Shown one piece after another: positions 53,694-63,628 of a DNA stretch of 64,000 nucleotides; position 1 is the first letter of the stretch; each line of letters begins with the position of its first letter. A program made the position numbers and the translations under genes. This DNA is from Bacteroidota bacterium (GTDB lineage Bacteria; Bacteroidota; Bacteroidia; Bacteroidales; F082): contig WOUZ01000009.1 of the NCBI GenBank assembly GCA_009773165.1, forward strand, positions 124,001 through 188,000. The letters run 5' to 3'. The notes below the pieces were generated by a model, which saw only the letters and a list, made by a program, of their open reading frames with translations, had not been told where the DNA came from and searched no databases.

Positions 53694-55592
53694 TTAGTCA
53701 ATTAACAACATATAATTATCTTTTCGGTTCACATCCGGAATTCTTTTATTTCCAAGTTTTATCTCCTGAACTTTTTTATTCATTGGAATTTCAATCATAA
53801 CTGCTGTTTCTTCCTTGTCCCAAATTGAAGATGAATAACTTATTTCTTCTTTTGATTGATCAGTATATATCATTTCCAGTACGATAGGTAAAGGTAAACC
53901 GCCTTTGTTCTCAATGACAACGAATCCTTTCTCAGTTATTTTTTTTATAGACAAATCAGGATATGCAGATTTAAAAAGCCAGGGGTTAAAGAACCAACCT
54001 AAGTCTCTGTCCGACACAAGTTCAAACGAACGAATAAAGTCCATAGGCATAGGATGTTTACCCTTCCATGTATTCATATAAAATCTCAGGGCATTCACAA
54101 AAACTTCAGTTCCAAGCGCATCCTCCAAAAAATAATAGGCCATCGCGGGACGTACATAGCTGGCAAGTCGTAAACTTGCATAATTTGAAGCAAGCAGTTG
54201 ATTTGGAACCATCGGAGGTACATCGTTTTCTTTGCCTGCATTTCTTTCAAAGCCTTCCACAGATTTTTCAAGATACTGATAATGAGGATAAAGACTATCC
54301 ATCATAACATAAGGCCAAAGCGTAGCCCATCCTTCATCCATCCATGCATACTTCTTTTCGTTTGTACCCATAAAAAATGGCATATAAGTATGAGCAATTT
54401 CATGAAAAGTTAAACTAAAAGCGTTCGGAACATCTTTAGGGGCACCATTATTAGCCATCATGGGAGTTTCCATGCCTCCTCCGCGTCCATTACTGATTGT
54501 TGTCATTGCTGGATATGGATAGGGTATCCCGGGCATGACTTCCGACATATAGTGTATACTCTGCCGGCTGTAAGCTGCAACTTCTTTATAATTCGGACTT
54601 TCCTCAGGATAAACTGCACTTATTAAAACAGACCTTTTCGATAAACTATCTACAACCAAACCTGAAGCGTCCCATAACAAGCCTTTTCCAACTCCAAAAC
54701 TAAAATCAGGTACTTTCTGAGCTTCAAAAATCCAAACTTTCTTACTATCAGATTTCAAAACCTCATTCTTTGTGTAGTCTTCTTTTCGGATAATCTGGAT
54801 AATTTCATCGCTTTGCCTGGTTTTATTCAAACGTTCGTATACATTATGGTGATATACCTCATCAGCATTTTCAAGTGTACCTGTCGCCCAAACGGCAAAA
54901 CCAGCGGGTATGGTGAGGCTAACATTATAATCAGCAAATTCATTGTAGAATTCAACACTTCCATTGTAGGAAATCATATCCCATCCATCAATATCATCAT
55001 AAACAGCTAGTTGCGGATACCAATAAGCAACAAAGGAAACTGAATCACTATACTTGCCCATTCTGACAGTTCGTGTTTGAGGAATCATCACCCTCCAATC
55101 AATCGAGATAATTGTTGTATCTGTTGGGGCAATTGAATGCTGTAATTTCACAATCAATTTTGTTCCTTGCCTGTAAAATTTTCGATTATTTTTTGTGTCA
55201 ACTTCTTTTCCATCAACTTCCAACCGATTTATTTCGGTTCCCTCATGTAAATCTGCCATACCTATGTCCCAATCACGGCTGTTACCTTTACGGAATATGT
55301 CTTGATAAAGATTAAAAACTAACCTGTCCAGCGAGTCAGGGCTATGATTAATATAGTGTATTTGAGCTGTTCCACTGATAAGCGAAATTGTTGAGTCAAG
55401 CTCAGCCTTAATCGCATAGTTTACTTCATTCTGCCAATAATTAACACCAGGCATTCCCATTGCATTACGGGTTTGCTTTTGATAGGTTTGCTGAATATCG
55501 AGCGGAATATAATAACCATTTTTCTGTGCTAAAACACTGATATCAAATAATATAAATGACAGAAAGCACAGAAATGAATATCTTTTCTTCAT
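53694..55592 (-). CDS. M1-family metallopeptidase, exported
   Basis: This is a 632-residue protein with a signal peptide (DISVLAQ). The gluzincin motif HEIAH at residues 397-401 with the third zinc ligand E420 (WMDEGWAT) has the exact HExxH-x18-E spacing of M1 enzymes. The GGMETP block (about residue 370) is a relaxed form of the GxMEN substrate motif. The N-terminal beta saddle is present, and a beta-sandwich follows the catalytic domain. It may act as an aminopeptidase on peptides in the periplasm or outside the cell. It is followed by the S8 peptidase gene in a probable two-gene operon. Confidence 0.88.
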   Translation of the reverse strand: MKKRYSFLCFLSFILFDISVLAQKNGYYIPLDIQQTYQKQTRNAMGMPGVNYWQNEVNYAIKAELDSTISLISGTAQIHYINHSPDSLDRLVFNLYQDIFRKGNSRDWDIGMADLHEGTEINRLEVDGKEVDTKNNRKFYRQGTKLIVKLQHSIAPTDTTIISIDWRVMIPQTRTVRMGKYSDSVSFVAYWYPQLAVYDDIDGWDMISYNGSVEFYNEFADYNVSLTIPAGFAVWATGTLENADEVYHHNVYERLNKTRQSDEIIQIIRKEDYTKNEVLKSDSKKVWIFEAQKVPDFSFGVGKGLLWDASGLVVDSLSKRSVLISAVYPEESPNYKEVAAYSRQSIHYMSEVMPGIPYPYPAMTTISNGRGGGMETPMMANNGAPKDVPNAFSLTFHEIAHTYMPFFMGTNEKKYAWMDEGWATLWPYVMMDSLYPHYQYLEKSVEGFERNAGKENDVPPMVPNQLLASNYASLRLASYVRPAMAYYFLEDALGTEVFVNALRFYMNTWKGKHPMPMDFIRSFELVSDRDLGWFFNPWLFKSAYPDLSIKKITEKGFVVIENKGGLPLPIVLEMIYTDQSKEEISYSSSIWDKEETAVMIEIPMNKKVQEIKLGNKRIPDVNRKDNYMLLID

Positions 55593-55593
55593 A

Positions 55594-55628
55594 TTTGAGA
55601 CGTGTATTTTGTAAATACCGTAAATTTG
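55594..55628 (+). promoter_or_regulatory. Candidate promoter of the aldehyde dehydrogenase-trmD operon
   Basis: TTTG (55594-55597) and TAAATTTG (55621-55628) are spaced 23 bp apart, slightly longer than the usual 19-21. The leader to the ATG at 55703 would be about 68 nt. Confidence 0.35.
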
Positions 55629-55702
55629 GGCATAAAAATAGACTTTTTAAATTAGGCAAACTGCGCCTGTGTTACATTTCTTCAAAAAGTAAATAAACAA
55701 AC

Positions 55703-57070
55703 ATGGAAGCCCTCCTTAGTATTAACCCTTTCACTCAGGAAAAAATCAATGAGTATTCACAAGATACACCGGAAGATATCCAACAAATTATTGCTGACTC
55801 TCACTTAAGTTTTAAAAAGTGGTCACAAAAAAGTCACCTTGAACGGTGTTCGCTTTCAGCTGAACTTGCGAAAGTTCTCTCAGAAAAAAAACAAGACTTA
55901 GCGCTGTTAATTACATCTGAAATGGGAAAGCCGCTCCGCGAATCACTCGCTGAGATTGAAAAATGTGTCTGGCTCTGTAACCACTACAGTATCGTTGAGT
56001 CTTCTCATCTTCCAAACGAAACCATTAATACGGATGCAAAAGAGGTTAATTTAAGTTACGAACCTCTAGGAGTACTTTTCGCTATTATGCCATGGAACTT
56101 TCCTTTTTGGCAGGTTTTTCGTTTTTCTGTTCCAACAATCACCTCAGGAAACACAGTGATTTTAAAACATGCTCCAAATGTCACAGGTTGCTCCAAAGCT
56201 ATTGAGCAGCTTTTCATTGAGGCCGGTTATCCGTCTGGAGTTTTTCATTCTGTTGTTATCCAGGCTGATAGATCTGAAGAAATCATTCAGCATCCATTTG
56301 TCAGAGGCGTCACTTTAACAGGAAGTGAACAAGCTGGAAGAGCAGTGGCATCTCTGGCAGGTAAACATCTTAAGAAGAGCGTTTTAGAGCTTGGTGGCTC
56401 TGATCCTTTTATTGTTTTCCACGATGCAGATTTTTTAAATTCATGCACAACAGGAATGATTTCGAGAATGATGAATGCAGGTCAGGTGTGTATCGCTGCT
56501 AAGCGTTTTATTGTACATTCTTCTGTTTATGAGACTTTTATAGCGTTTCAAAGTGAAGCGCTACTGGCATTGAAAGCAGGTGATCCACTCGATTTGTCAA
56601 CTGACCTGGGTACCATGGCTCGTCCTGATCTTGTTGATAAAATTGAACAACAGGTTAACACCTCTGTTTCAATGGGAGCTAAAGTTGTGTGCGGTGGTCA
56701 CCGTCATCCTGATCAACCTTTGATATATTTGCCAACGCTTTTAACTGATGTACGACCTGGAATGCCTGTTTATGAAGAAGAAACATTTGGACCTGTAATG
56801 ATCGTGTTACCCTTTAACACTGATGATGAGGCCATTGCATTAGCTAATGATACGCGTTTTGGACTTGGAGCAAGTATTTGGACAAAAGATCTTGAAAAAG
56901 TAAGAAAGATTATACCCTTTCTGGAGGCAGGAGCAGTTTTTGTAAACAGCCTGGTAAAAAGCGACCCTCGCGTTCCTTTCGGTGGAATTAAAAATTCGGG
57001 ATATGGCAAAGAGCTTGCACATGCCGGAATAAAAGAATTTATGAACTTGAAGATAAACTGGATAGCCTGA
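55703..57070 (+). CDS. NAD(P)-dependent aldehyde dehydrogenase, succinate-semialdehyde type
   Basis: This 455-residue cytosolic enzyme has the ALDH features: [12 protein letters not shown] cofactor motif, Lys in ILKHAPN, the general-base Glu in VLELGGSDP, the catalytic Cys in [11 protein letters not shown] and the C-terminal EETFGPV. The branch ([12 protein letters not shown] start, short length) fits GabD1-type succinate-semialdehyde dehydrogenases, which oxidise a semialdehyde to an acid. Exact substrate cannot be read. It lies one base from trmD, so it is probably co-transcribed. Confidence 0.85.
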   Translation: MEALLSINPFTQEKINEYSQDTPEDIQQIIADSHLSFKKWSQKSHLERCSLSAELAKVLSEKKQDLALLITSEMGKPLRESLAEIEKCVWLCNHYSIVESSHLPNETINTDAKEVNLSYEPLGVLFAIMPWNFPFWQVFRFSVPTITSGNTVILKHAPNVTGCSKAIEQLFIEAGYPSGVFHSVVIQADRSEEIIQHPFVRGVTLTGSEQAGRAVASLAGKHLKKSVLELGGSDPFIVFHDADFLNSCTTGMISRMMNAGQVCIAAKRFIVHSSVYETFIAFQSEALLALKAGDPLDLSTDLGTMARPDLVDKIEQQVNTSVSMGAKVVCGGHRHPDQPLIYLPTLLTDVRPGMPVYEEETFGPVMIVLPFNTDDEAIALANDTRFGLGASIWTKDLEKVRKIIPFLEAGAVFVNSLVKSDPRVPFGGIKNSGYGKELAHAGIKEFMNLKINWIA

Positions 57071-57071
57071 T

Positions 57072-57752
57072 ATGCGCATTGATATAATTACTCTCTTTCC
57101 TGAAATGTTTCAAGGACCGTTTTCGGAATCTATCATTAAACGTGGTTTAAACAAAGGCCTTGTTGAAATCCATTTGCATCAGCTGCGTGATTATGCAACC
57201 AATAAACACAAACGCGTCGACGACTATGCATTCGCTGGTAGCGCAGGTATGGTGATGATGATAGAGCCTATTGATCTTTGCATAAGTTTTCTGAAAGAGC
57301 AACGGTCGTATGATGAAATTATTTATCTTAGTCCTGATGGACAGATACTTAACCAATCGGTTAGCAACAAATTATCGATGAATGAAAACCTTATTCTTTT
57401 ATGTGGTCACTATAAAGGTATCGACGAACGGATAAGAGAACATCTGATTACAATGGAAATATCCATTGGTGATTATGTGCTTTCAGGTGGTGAACTGGCT
57501 GCAGCAGTTCTTACTGATAGTATTGTTCGCCTCATTCCTGGTGTTTTAAGTGACGAAAGTTCTGCATTATCCGATTCTTTTCAGGATGGCCTTGTGTCAC
57601 CTCCTGTTTATACGCGTCCCCGTGTTTACAAAGGATGGGAAGTTCCTCCTATCCTACTCTGTGGTGATGACAAAAAAATTGAAGCCTGGAATTACAACAA
57701 AGCATTGGAACGTACAGCTCAACGCCGTCCCGAAATGCTTGATGAGAAGTAG
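57072..57752 (+). CDS. trmD: tRNA (guanine-N1)-methyltransferase
   Basis: This is a 226-residue SPOUT-class enzyme that methylates G37 of certain tRNAs using S-adenosylmethionine. Hallmarks are [13 protein letters not shown], the knot segments [13 protein letters not shown] and [14 protein letters not shown], and [14 protein letters not shown]. The C-terminal [16 protein letters not shown] block is also typical. Length is normal for the family (about 225-250). Its stop is only 2 bases from the stop of the convergent lipoprotein gene. Confidence 0.96.
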   Translation: MRIDIITLFPEMFQGPFSESIIKRGLNKGLVEIHLHQLRDYATNKHKRVDDYAFAGSAGMVMMIEPIDLCISFLKEQRSYDEIIYLSPDGQILNQSVSNKLSMNENLILLCGHYKGIDERIREHLITMEISIGDYVLSGGELAAAVLTDSIVRLIPGVLSDESSALSDSFQDGLVSPPVYTRPRVYKGWEVPPILLCGDDKKIEAWNYNKALERTAQRRPEMLDEK

Positions 57753-57754
57753 TT

Positions 57755-58600
57755 TTATTCGATTTCGACGAATTTATCCTCTTCAGTAATAAATATCATT
57801 TGTTTGTAGGGATCGTAACGATAGTAAATATCTGTTCTGTTTTGGCTTGGAACCTTTTTTATTATTTCTTTATTCATAAGATAATCAAAGGTATACGCTC
57901 CATATAAGCGTCCAAGATAACTGGCAAATGTTTTAACGTCGGCTGTTGTTAATGTATCAATATTAAGCCTGTATTCAATTTCACCAGTCAGAAACTTTTG
58001 TGTGAAATAACCATTCCAACGATCTGTTAAGTCATGAGTAGCAAATAGAACCGGAAAATAATTTTCACCTTCTTTCGAATCTACCGTGCTAACTTCAAAC
58101 CAACTACCAATATTGATACCATTTAAATATATTGATTTTGTGTAGACTTGCTCACCAACTGTTATAGCATCTTCATAAACAGTAAGATACTCTTGTAATT
58201 CAATTTGAGCAATATTTAAAAAATATGCCTTTCCCGACAATTTCATAAATTCTTCCATCTGAGAAAGTTCATACACATTATAATGGTACTGCTTCAACTC
58301 CTTCAAAAAACTTGTCCTGAAAGGCTGTAAAATTGAATCATCATTCAAAAGTGGCAGCAATAAACTGCTGTTTAATAAGGACGTATCTTGTTGAGCCTCA
58401 GCAAAAAGAAAACTACCTCTACTTTCAGTAGCTTTCTCATTTACAACGAAAACATTGGAAGGAAACAACACCATTATCGAAACACTGTCAGCTTTATTAA
58501 TGTAATGTTTTGCAATTTTACGCTCGACACTGCATGCAGTTGATCCAAGCAACGTGACGAAGATAATTCCAGCTAAAAGTGTTTGATAGAGCTTTCTCAT
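57755..58600 (-). CDS. Lipoprotein of unknown function
   Basis: This is a 281-residue protein with a lipobox ending at C23 (LLGSTACSVE). I did not recognise the family. It begins with VSIMVLFPSNVFVVNEKA and continues with mixed alpha/beta sequence (LELKQYHYNVYELSQ-like stretch, AQIELQEYLTVYEDAITVGEQ, FATHDLTDRWNGYF). It ends with FITEEDKFVEIE. No catalytic motif is apparent. It is convergent with trmD with a 2-base gap and lies 36 bp downstream of the flavodiiron protein gene on the same strand. Confidence 0.6.
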   Translation of the reverse strand: MRKLYQTLLAGIIFVTLLGSTACSVERKIAKHYINKADSVSIMVLFPSNVFVVNEKATESRGSFLFAEAQQDTSLLNSSLLLPLLNDDSILQPFRTSFLKELKQYHYNVYELSQMEEFMKLSGKAYFLNIAQIELQEYLTVYEDAITVGEQVYTKSIYLNGINIGSWFEVSTVDSKEGENYFPVLFATHDLTDRWNGYFTQKFLTGEIEYRLNIDTLTTADVKTFASYLGRLYGAYTFDYLMNKEIIKKVPSQNRTDIYYRYDPYKQMIFITEEDKFVEIE

Positions 58601-58636
58601 ACTGTTGTTTCAGAAGCTAACGCTTTTTTTGTTATT

Positions 58637-59842
58637 TTATTGATTCGACAACAACAGATTTCCAAATCTTTTTCCATAATTGGATGCTCTTTCTAAATCA
58701 GTTCCATCGGGCGAAAACTTCACAAACACATCATCCTCAGTATATTGCAATTTAAGATTCTCAAGATTAGTGCGGATGATTTTCATTCCCTCGCCACTCC
58801 ATCCATATGAACCAAAACCACCAGCCAACTTTCCTTTGTCACGTAGCGGACTAATAACTGCAAAAAGCCGGTAGATTGGGAGTAAAATATTTTGATTGAT
58901 AGTTGGACAACCAATAATAATTCCAGAGGCCATTGCTACCTGCATGTCGATGTCGCCCAAACTTGTATGTTCAATATCTTGTACATATGCTTCAATTTCA
59001 GGATTCGATTTTAATCCGGCTTCGATTGCCTGAGCAAGAGCACCGGTTTTGTGGTAAGCCGAAACATAAGGAATATAAACCCTTGTTCGCTGTGGCAATG
59101 CAAGTGCTTCACGGGCATACCGTTCTGAAAGATCGACATATTTGCGCCATGTAGATCGAAGAATAGGCCCGTGACCTGTACAGATTACATCGATATCCAA
59201 AGGTCTGATACGTTCGATTGCCTTTAGCATAAATCTGCTAAATGGCTTTAAAATCATGTCGAAGTAATACTTAAAGGATTCATCCCAATCGCCTACAAGA
59301 TCATCAAACATGCGATCATCTGCATAATGTGCACCAAATGAGTCACATGTGAATAACACTCGTTCTTCAACCAGATAGGAATACATGGTATCAGGCCAAT
59401 GCAGATTGGGTGCACTAATAAATCTTAATGTCTTGTTTCCAAGATCGAGCTCATCGCCATCTTTTACTTGGATACTTTTAAATGGCACTGTAGTCAAATC
59501 TTTTAAATACCTGATTGCATTACCTGTACCTACAATTACAGCGTCCGGGGCAAGTTCTAAAAGTTTACCAACACAACCCGAATGATCAGGTTCGGTGTGA
59601 TTCATTACAATATACTCGATATCTTCCGGATTCATCAGCGACCTGAGCTTTGCTTCGTATTCAGGCCAAAATTTTTCCTTTACAGTTTCTATGACAGCTT
59701 TTCGGTCAGCGTTAATAAAGTAACTATTGTAAGTTGTCCCAAACTTTGTTTCCATCACAACATCAAATGTCACAATTTCTTTGTCTAAAACACCAATCCA
59801 ATGAACATCATTTGCAACCTTTAATACATTAACTTCTTTCAT
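58637..59842 (-). CDS. fprA: Flavodiiron protein (FprA-type), oxygen or nitric-oxide reductase
   Basis: This 401-residue cytosolic protein has an N-terminal metallo-beta-lactamase-like diiron domain with the ligand motif HTEPDHSG and later H ligands (NLHWPDTMYSY, TGHGPI). A C-terminal flavodoxin domain (about 255-401, VYIPYVSAYHKTGALA, FGSYGWSGEG) binds FMN. There is no fused rubredoxin, so it is class A. These enzymes reduce O2 to water or NO to N2O and protect anaerobes. A well-formed promoter lies just upstream. The presence of the enzyme supports an anaerobic or microaerobic lifestyle. Confidence 0.92.
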   Translation of the reverse strand: MKEVNVLKVANDVHWIGVLDKEIVTFDVVMETKFGTTYNSYFINADRKAVIETVKEKFWPEYEAKLRSLMNPEDIEYIVMNHTEPDHSGCVGKLLELAPDAVIVGTGNAIRYLKDLTTVPFKSIQVKDGDELDLGNKTLRFISAPNLHWPDTMYSYLVEERVLFTCDSFGAHYADDRMFDDLVGDWDESFKYYFDMILKPFSRFMLKAIERIRPLDIDVICTGHGPILRSTWRKYVDLSERYAREALALPQRTRVYIPYVSAYHKTGALAQAIEAGLKSNPEIEAYVQDIEHTSLGDIDMQVAMASGIIIGCPTINQNILLPIYRLFAVISPLRDKGKLAGGFGSYGWSGEGMKIIRTNLENLKLQYTEDDVFVKFSPDGTDLERASNYGKRFGNLLLSNQ

Positions 59843-59884
59843 ATCAACTATTTAAAAGTTTATTTTCATAGAAATTTCCAAGAA

Positions 59885-59916
59885 CAAAAGTAGGAATAAT
59901 AGCAAGAATATCAAAA
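59885..59916 (-). promoter_or_regulatory. Promoter of fprA
   Basis: Read on the minus strand: TTTTG (59916-59912), 19-bp spacer, TACTTTTG (59892-59885). This is a near-ideal match to the Bacteroidetes -33/-7 consensus, with a leader of about 36 nt to the start at 59842. Confidence 0.6.
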
Positions 59917-59949
59917 CCAAAATGACTTCAGGCTCAGTAATTGGTTTGT

Positions 59950-59981
59950 AAAAAAAGAGGTTACCCAAATTGGGCAACCTC
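59950..59981 (-). terminator. Intrinsic terminator after the cyclic-2,3-DPG-synthase-like gene
   Basis: The stem GAGGTTGCCC (minus strand, 59981-59972) pairs with GGGTAACCTC (59966-59957) with one G-U pair and a 5-nt loop, followed by seven T residues. It ends transcription of the gene at 60005-61342. Confidence 0.85.
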
Positions 59982-60004
59982 TCGATAAACAAAGCTGTAT
60001 TTTA

Positions 60005-61342
60005 CTACACTAATTTGTGTTTTTCAACAAACTCAGTTAATACCTGGTCAAGATTTGGAAAACCAATTTCCTGAAGATCATAATAAACACGGGTATTAGG
60101 TTTTTTGATATTAACGATTCGGTTAAGGTCGATTGGAGTACCTATAACAACTGAATCACAATCTGTATTGTTGATTGTAGCCTCTAAATCCTTCAGCTGC
60201 TGCTCACCATATCCCATTGCTGGTAACAAAGTACCAATATTTGGATATATTTTAAATGTTTCTGCAAGCTTTCCAACAAGGAATGGACGTGGATCAACGA
60301 GTTCTGCTGCTCCGAATTTCATTGCAGCTACTGTACCTGCTCCAATTTTCATTTCTCCATGCGTAAGAGTCGGACCATCTTCAACAACAAGAACCCGTTT
60401 GCCTTTAATAATTGACATATCATCCACTTTAATTGGAGAAGCACCATCAATTACAATAGCCTTAGGATTAACTTTCTGGATATTTTCACGAACTGTTTGA
60501 ATAGCTTCAGGACCAGCACTATCCATCTTATTAATTACAACAACATCCGCCATGCGTAAGGTTACTTCACCTGGATAATAAGTAAGTTCATGTCCAGGAC
60601 GATGTGGGTCAACAACAGTAATACTTAAATCTGGTTTATAAAATGGGAAGTCATTATTTCCACCATCCCATAAAATCACATCACAACCATCAGGATCTTG
60701 CTCAGCTGCTCTCAATATTGCTTCATAATCAACTCCTGCATAGATTACGTTACCACGTACAACATGTGGTTCATATTCTTCCATTTCTTCAACAGTACAT
60801 TTGTGAAGTTCAAGATCCTCCACTTTGGCAAAGCGTTGCACTTTTTGGGCTACCAGATCGCCATAAGGCATAGGGTGACGCACAGCAACAACTTTTAAAC
60901 CTTTTGCCATAAGGTATTCGATTACCTTGCGTGAGGTCTGACTTTTACCGCAGCCTGTGCGAACTGCACCGACAGAGATAACTGGTTTTGTACTGGCTAC
61001 CATTGTATCTTTTGGTCCCAAAAGCAAGAAATTTGCACCCGCAGCATTTACTATTGCACTGATGCTCATAACTTTCTGATAAGTTACATCACTATAAGAA
61101 AAGACGCAAAAATCGGCTTCCATCTCTTTTATAAGCTTCACCAAATCACTTTCAGCAAAAATAGGAATGCCTTCAGGATACAAGTCCCCGGCTAAAGCAG
61201 CTGGGTATTTCCTGCCATCAATATCAGGAATTTGAGCTGCCGTAAAGGCAACAACATTATATAATTCGTTTCCTCTGAAATAGGTGTTGTAGTTGTGGAA
61301 GTCTCTTCCAGCTGCACCTATAATAATTACATTTTTTTTCAT
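60005..61342 (-). CDS. Cyclic 2,3-diphosphoglycerate synthase-like P-loop protein
   Basis: The 445-residue cytosolic protein begins with a Rossmann-like domain (VIIIGAAGRDFHNYNTYFR) and continues with a P-loop GTPase-like domain: SVGAVRTGCGKSQTSRK Walker A (about 125-141), ILWDGGNNDFPF Walker B region and VVINKMDSAG. The pattern matches the cyclic 2,3-diphosphoglycerate synthetase family known from methanogens and widespread in bacteria. There the product, a thermoprotective compound, has not been generally shown, so the true role in this organism is open. It is monocistronic: it has a terminator and a -7-like box TACATTTG on the minus strand at 61387-61380. Confidence 0.82.
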   Translation of the reverse strand: MKKNVIIIGAAGRDFHNYNTYFRGNELYNVVAFTAAQIPDIDGRKYPAALAGDLYPEGIPIFAESDLVKLIKEMEADFCVFSYSDVTYQKVMSISAIVNAAGANFLLLGPKDTMVASTKPVISVGAVRTGCGKSQTSRKVIEYLMAKGLKVVAVRHPMPYGDLVAQKVQRFAKVEDLELHKCTVEEMEEYEPHVVRGNVIYAGVDYEAILRAAEQDPDGCDVILWDGGNNDFPFYKPDLSITVVDPHRPGHELTYYPGEVTLRMADVVVINKMDSAGPEAIQTVRENIQKVNPKAIVIDGASPIKVDDMSIIKGKRVLVVEDGPTLTHGEMKIGAGTVAAMKFGAAELVDPRPFLVGKLAETFKIYPNIGTLLPAMGYGEQQLKDLEATINNTDCDSVVIGTPIDLNRIVNIKKPNTRVYYDLQEIGFPNLDQVLTEFVEKHKLV

Positions 61343-61654
61343 AAATCACTATTTAGGGTTAAACTGAGGTTTTGATGCGCAAATGTAATTTTTTATGTTC
61401 ATAATCGAACCATTATTCAAACACAAAAAATAAACATTTTTTTAATTAATTGATATTCATACTATTGCATTGTTATTAAAATAACAAATATTCTTAAATT
61501 ACATTATTACCGCAAAAACAGCAAGCATACACTCATTTTTTGATTAGATTTAACTACTGCAAGCAGAGTCTGTTCAAACATCTCAGCAGGTCTGAATTTT
61601 ATGTAACGTTTGTTTTACTAATTTTGTCACCTATTTGGATGTACTAAAGAAGAA
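61343..61654. other. Divergent intergenic region, 312 bp
   Basis: No gene is seen. Candidate -7 boxes are TACATTTG (minus strand, 61387-61380) for the leftward gene and TAATTTTG (61619-61626) for argS, neither with a good -33 partner. An AT-rich inverted repeat TTGTTATT-AA-AATAACAA lies at 61470-61487. Confidence 0.45.
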
Positions 61655-63442
61655 TTGAAAATGCTTGAAACTATACTCTCAAATGCCTTTAACGAGGCTT
61701 TCCAATCACTTTATAATCAACAACCTGACCCTCGGTACGTAACATTTCAGAAAACACGGCCTGAATTTGAAGGTGACCTTACAATCGTTGTTTTTCCTTT
61801 TACAAAAGAATTAAAGCGCACACCGGAAGTTATCGCGGACGAAATCGGACAACATTTAGCCGCTCATTTCCCAATCATAAAACGTTTCAATGTAGTTAAA
61901 GGCTTCCTGAACTTCCTTATTGATGATAGTTATTGGATGAGTTTTTATAATAATGCCATCGATAATTCTCAATTTGGAAGATGTGAAACCCCAAATGGCA
62001 AACACATAGTTATAGAATACTCATCTCCTAATACGAACAAACCTCTTCACCTTGGACATATCCGAAATAATCTATTAGGGTGGAGTGTGGCTGAAATACT
62101 AAAAGCCAACGGATACCAGGTCACAAAAGTTAACCTGGTCAACGACAGAGGTATACATATTTGTAAATCCATGATCGCCTGGCAGAAATGGAGTCAAAAA
62201 TCACCTTCTGAGGTTGGAATGAAAGGTGATAAACTTGTAGGATCGATGTATGTAAAATTCGATCAGGAATTAAAAAAACAAACTGCTGAGGCTATTGCTT
62301 TAGGTGAGCCTGAAGATACTGCTGCAAAAAATGTCGCGTTGATGACTGAAGCACAAGAAATGCTTCGTCAATGGGAGTCGGAAAATACTGATGTTCGAAG
62401 CCTCTGGAAAACGATGAATAACTGGGTTTATGCAGGTTTCGATGCTACTTACAAGCGCCTTGGAGTTGATTTCGACAAAATCTATTACGAATCTGAAACC
62501 TATCTTTTAGGCAAAGCACTTGTTCTTGATGGACTTGAACGAAATATCCTTCAAAAAAAGCAAGATCAAAGTATCTGGTGCGATTTAACACCCGATGGAC
62601 TTGACGAGAAATTGCTGCTCAGGGTAGATGGTACTTCCGTTTATATGACTCAGGACCTTGGGACGGCTCAACAACGCTTCGAGAATTATCATCCTGAAAA
62701 AATGATTTATGTTGTTGGTAATGAGCAAAATTATCATTTCGAAGTTTTAAAGCTTGTCTTGAAAAAACTTGGTAAAGATTGGGCTGAGGGCATTGAACAT
62801 CTTTCGTATGGAATGGTAGAATTGCCTGAGGGTAAAATGAAATCGCGTGAAGGCACGGTAGTGGATGCTGATGATTTAATGGATGAAATGATAAATACCG
62901 CCCGACTTACTACAGAAGAACTTGGAAAATCAAAAGACCTTTCAGAAAGCGAAGCAGAGTTATTGTACCAACAAATTGGACTTGGAGCTCTTAAATATTT
63001 CATGCTCAAAGTTGATCCCAAAAAAACCATGCTGTTTAATCCAACCGAATCCATTGATTTCAATGGGAATACAGGTCCATTTATTCAATACACGCATGCA
63101 CGAATCAAATCCATTATTCGTAAATCAGCAGAAGCCGGAATCATATTTAACCCTCAGGCTAAAATCGATGAGATAGCTCCTAAAGAAAAAGCATTGCTTA
63201 AAATAGCACATGACTTTCCTGCAATTGTAAAACAAGCCGGAGAAAACAGGAGTCCTGCATTGGTGGCTAATTTTATGTATGAACTTGCAAAGGAATTCAA
63301 TCAATTTTATCAGGCCTCCCCTATTCTAAAAGAAGAAAATACAGAGTTGAGAAACTTCCGTTTGGGAATAAGCATCTTTACCTCCAACATTTTAAAAACA
63401 GCGGGAAATCTGATTGGCATGGCTATGCCGGAAAAGATGTAA
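61655..63442 (+). CDS. argS: Arginyl-tRNA synthetase
   Basis: This 595-residue class I synthetase charges tRNA-Arg. It has the N-terminal additional domain (about 1-110), the HIGH motif as HLGH starting at H132 (SSPNTNKPLHLGHIRNN), the KMSKS equivalent in EGKMKSREGTVV, and the C-terminal DALR anticodon-binding domain (about 470-595, TGPFIQYTHARIKSII before it). Length is normal. The start ATG at 61655 gives the standard N-terminus (MKMLETILSNAF). It is a single gene with about 310 bp upstream. Confidence 0.96.
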   Translation: MKMLETILSNAFNEAFQSLYNQQPDPRYVTFQKTRPEFEGDLTIVVFPFTKELKRTPEVIADEIGQHLAAHFPIIKRFNVVKGFLNFLIDDSYWMSFYNNAIDNSQFGRCETPNGKHIVIEYSSPNTNKPLHLGHIRNNLLGWSVAEILKANGYQVTKVNLVNDRGIHICKSMIAWQKWSQKSPSEVGMKGDKLVGSMYVKFDQELKKQTAEAIALGEPEDTAAKNVALMTEAQEMLRQWESENTDVRSLWKTMNNWVYAGFDATYKRLGVDFDKIYYESETYLLGKALVLDGLERNILQKKQDQSIWCDLTPDGLDEKLLLRVDGTSVYMTQDLGTAQQRFENYHPEKMIYVVGNEQNYHFEVLKLVLKKLGKDWAEGIEHLSYGMVELPEGKMKSREGTVVDADDLMDEMINTARLTTEELGKSKDLSESEAELLYQQIGLGALKYFMLKVDPKKTMLFNPTESIDFNGNTGPFIQYTHARIKSIIRKSAEAGIIFNPQAKIDEIAPKEKALLKIAHDFPAIVKQAGENRSPALVANFMYELAKEFNQFYQASPILKEENTELRNFRLGISIFTSNILKTAGNLIGMAMPEKM

Positions 63443-63590
63443 AACAGATCATCAGATTAAGCGTACTATTTTCTTATATCATTGATAATCATAATTATAT
63501 ATGTTTATAGTTCAACTATAATGTTTGCTAACGATGTTAAATAATTCTTAAAGATTTAATACAAATACTAAAGCACCTGATTTTGTTATA

Positions 63591-63609
63591 ATTTAGACGC
63601 GTTCTAAAT
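63591..63609. repeat. Short inverted repeat upstream of the last gene
   Basis: Arms ATTTAGA and TCTAAAT are separated by CGCGT, 20 bp before the ATG at 63629. It could be a small operator or a chance AT-rich palindrome. Confidence 0.4.
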
Positions 63610-63628
63610 AATAATCAAATCATAATTT

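Noticed and set aside
60105-60500. 131-codon open frame on the plus strand
   Set aside because: It is antisense to the strongly supported cyclic-2,3-DPG-synthase-like gene, without domain or leader.
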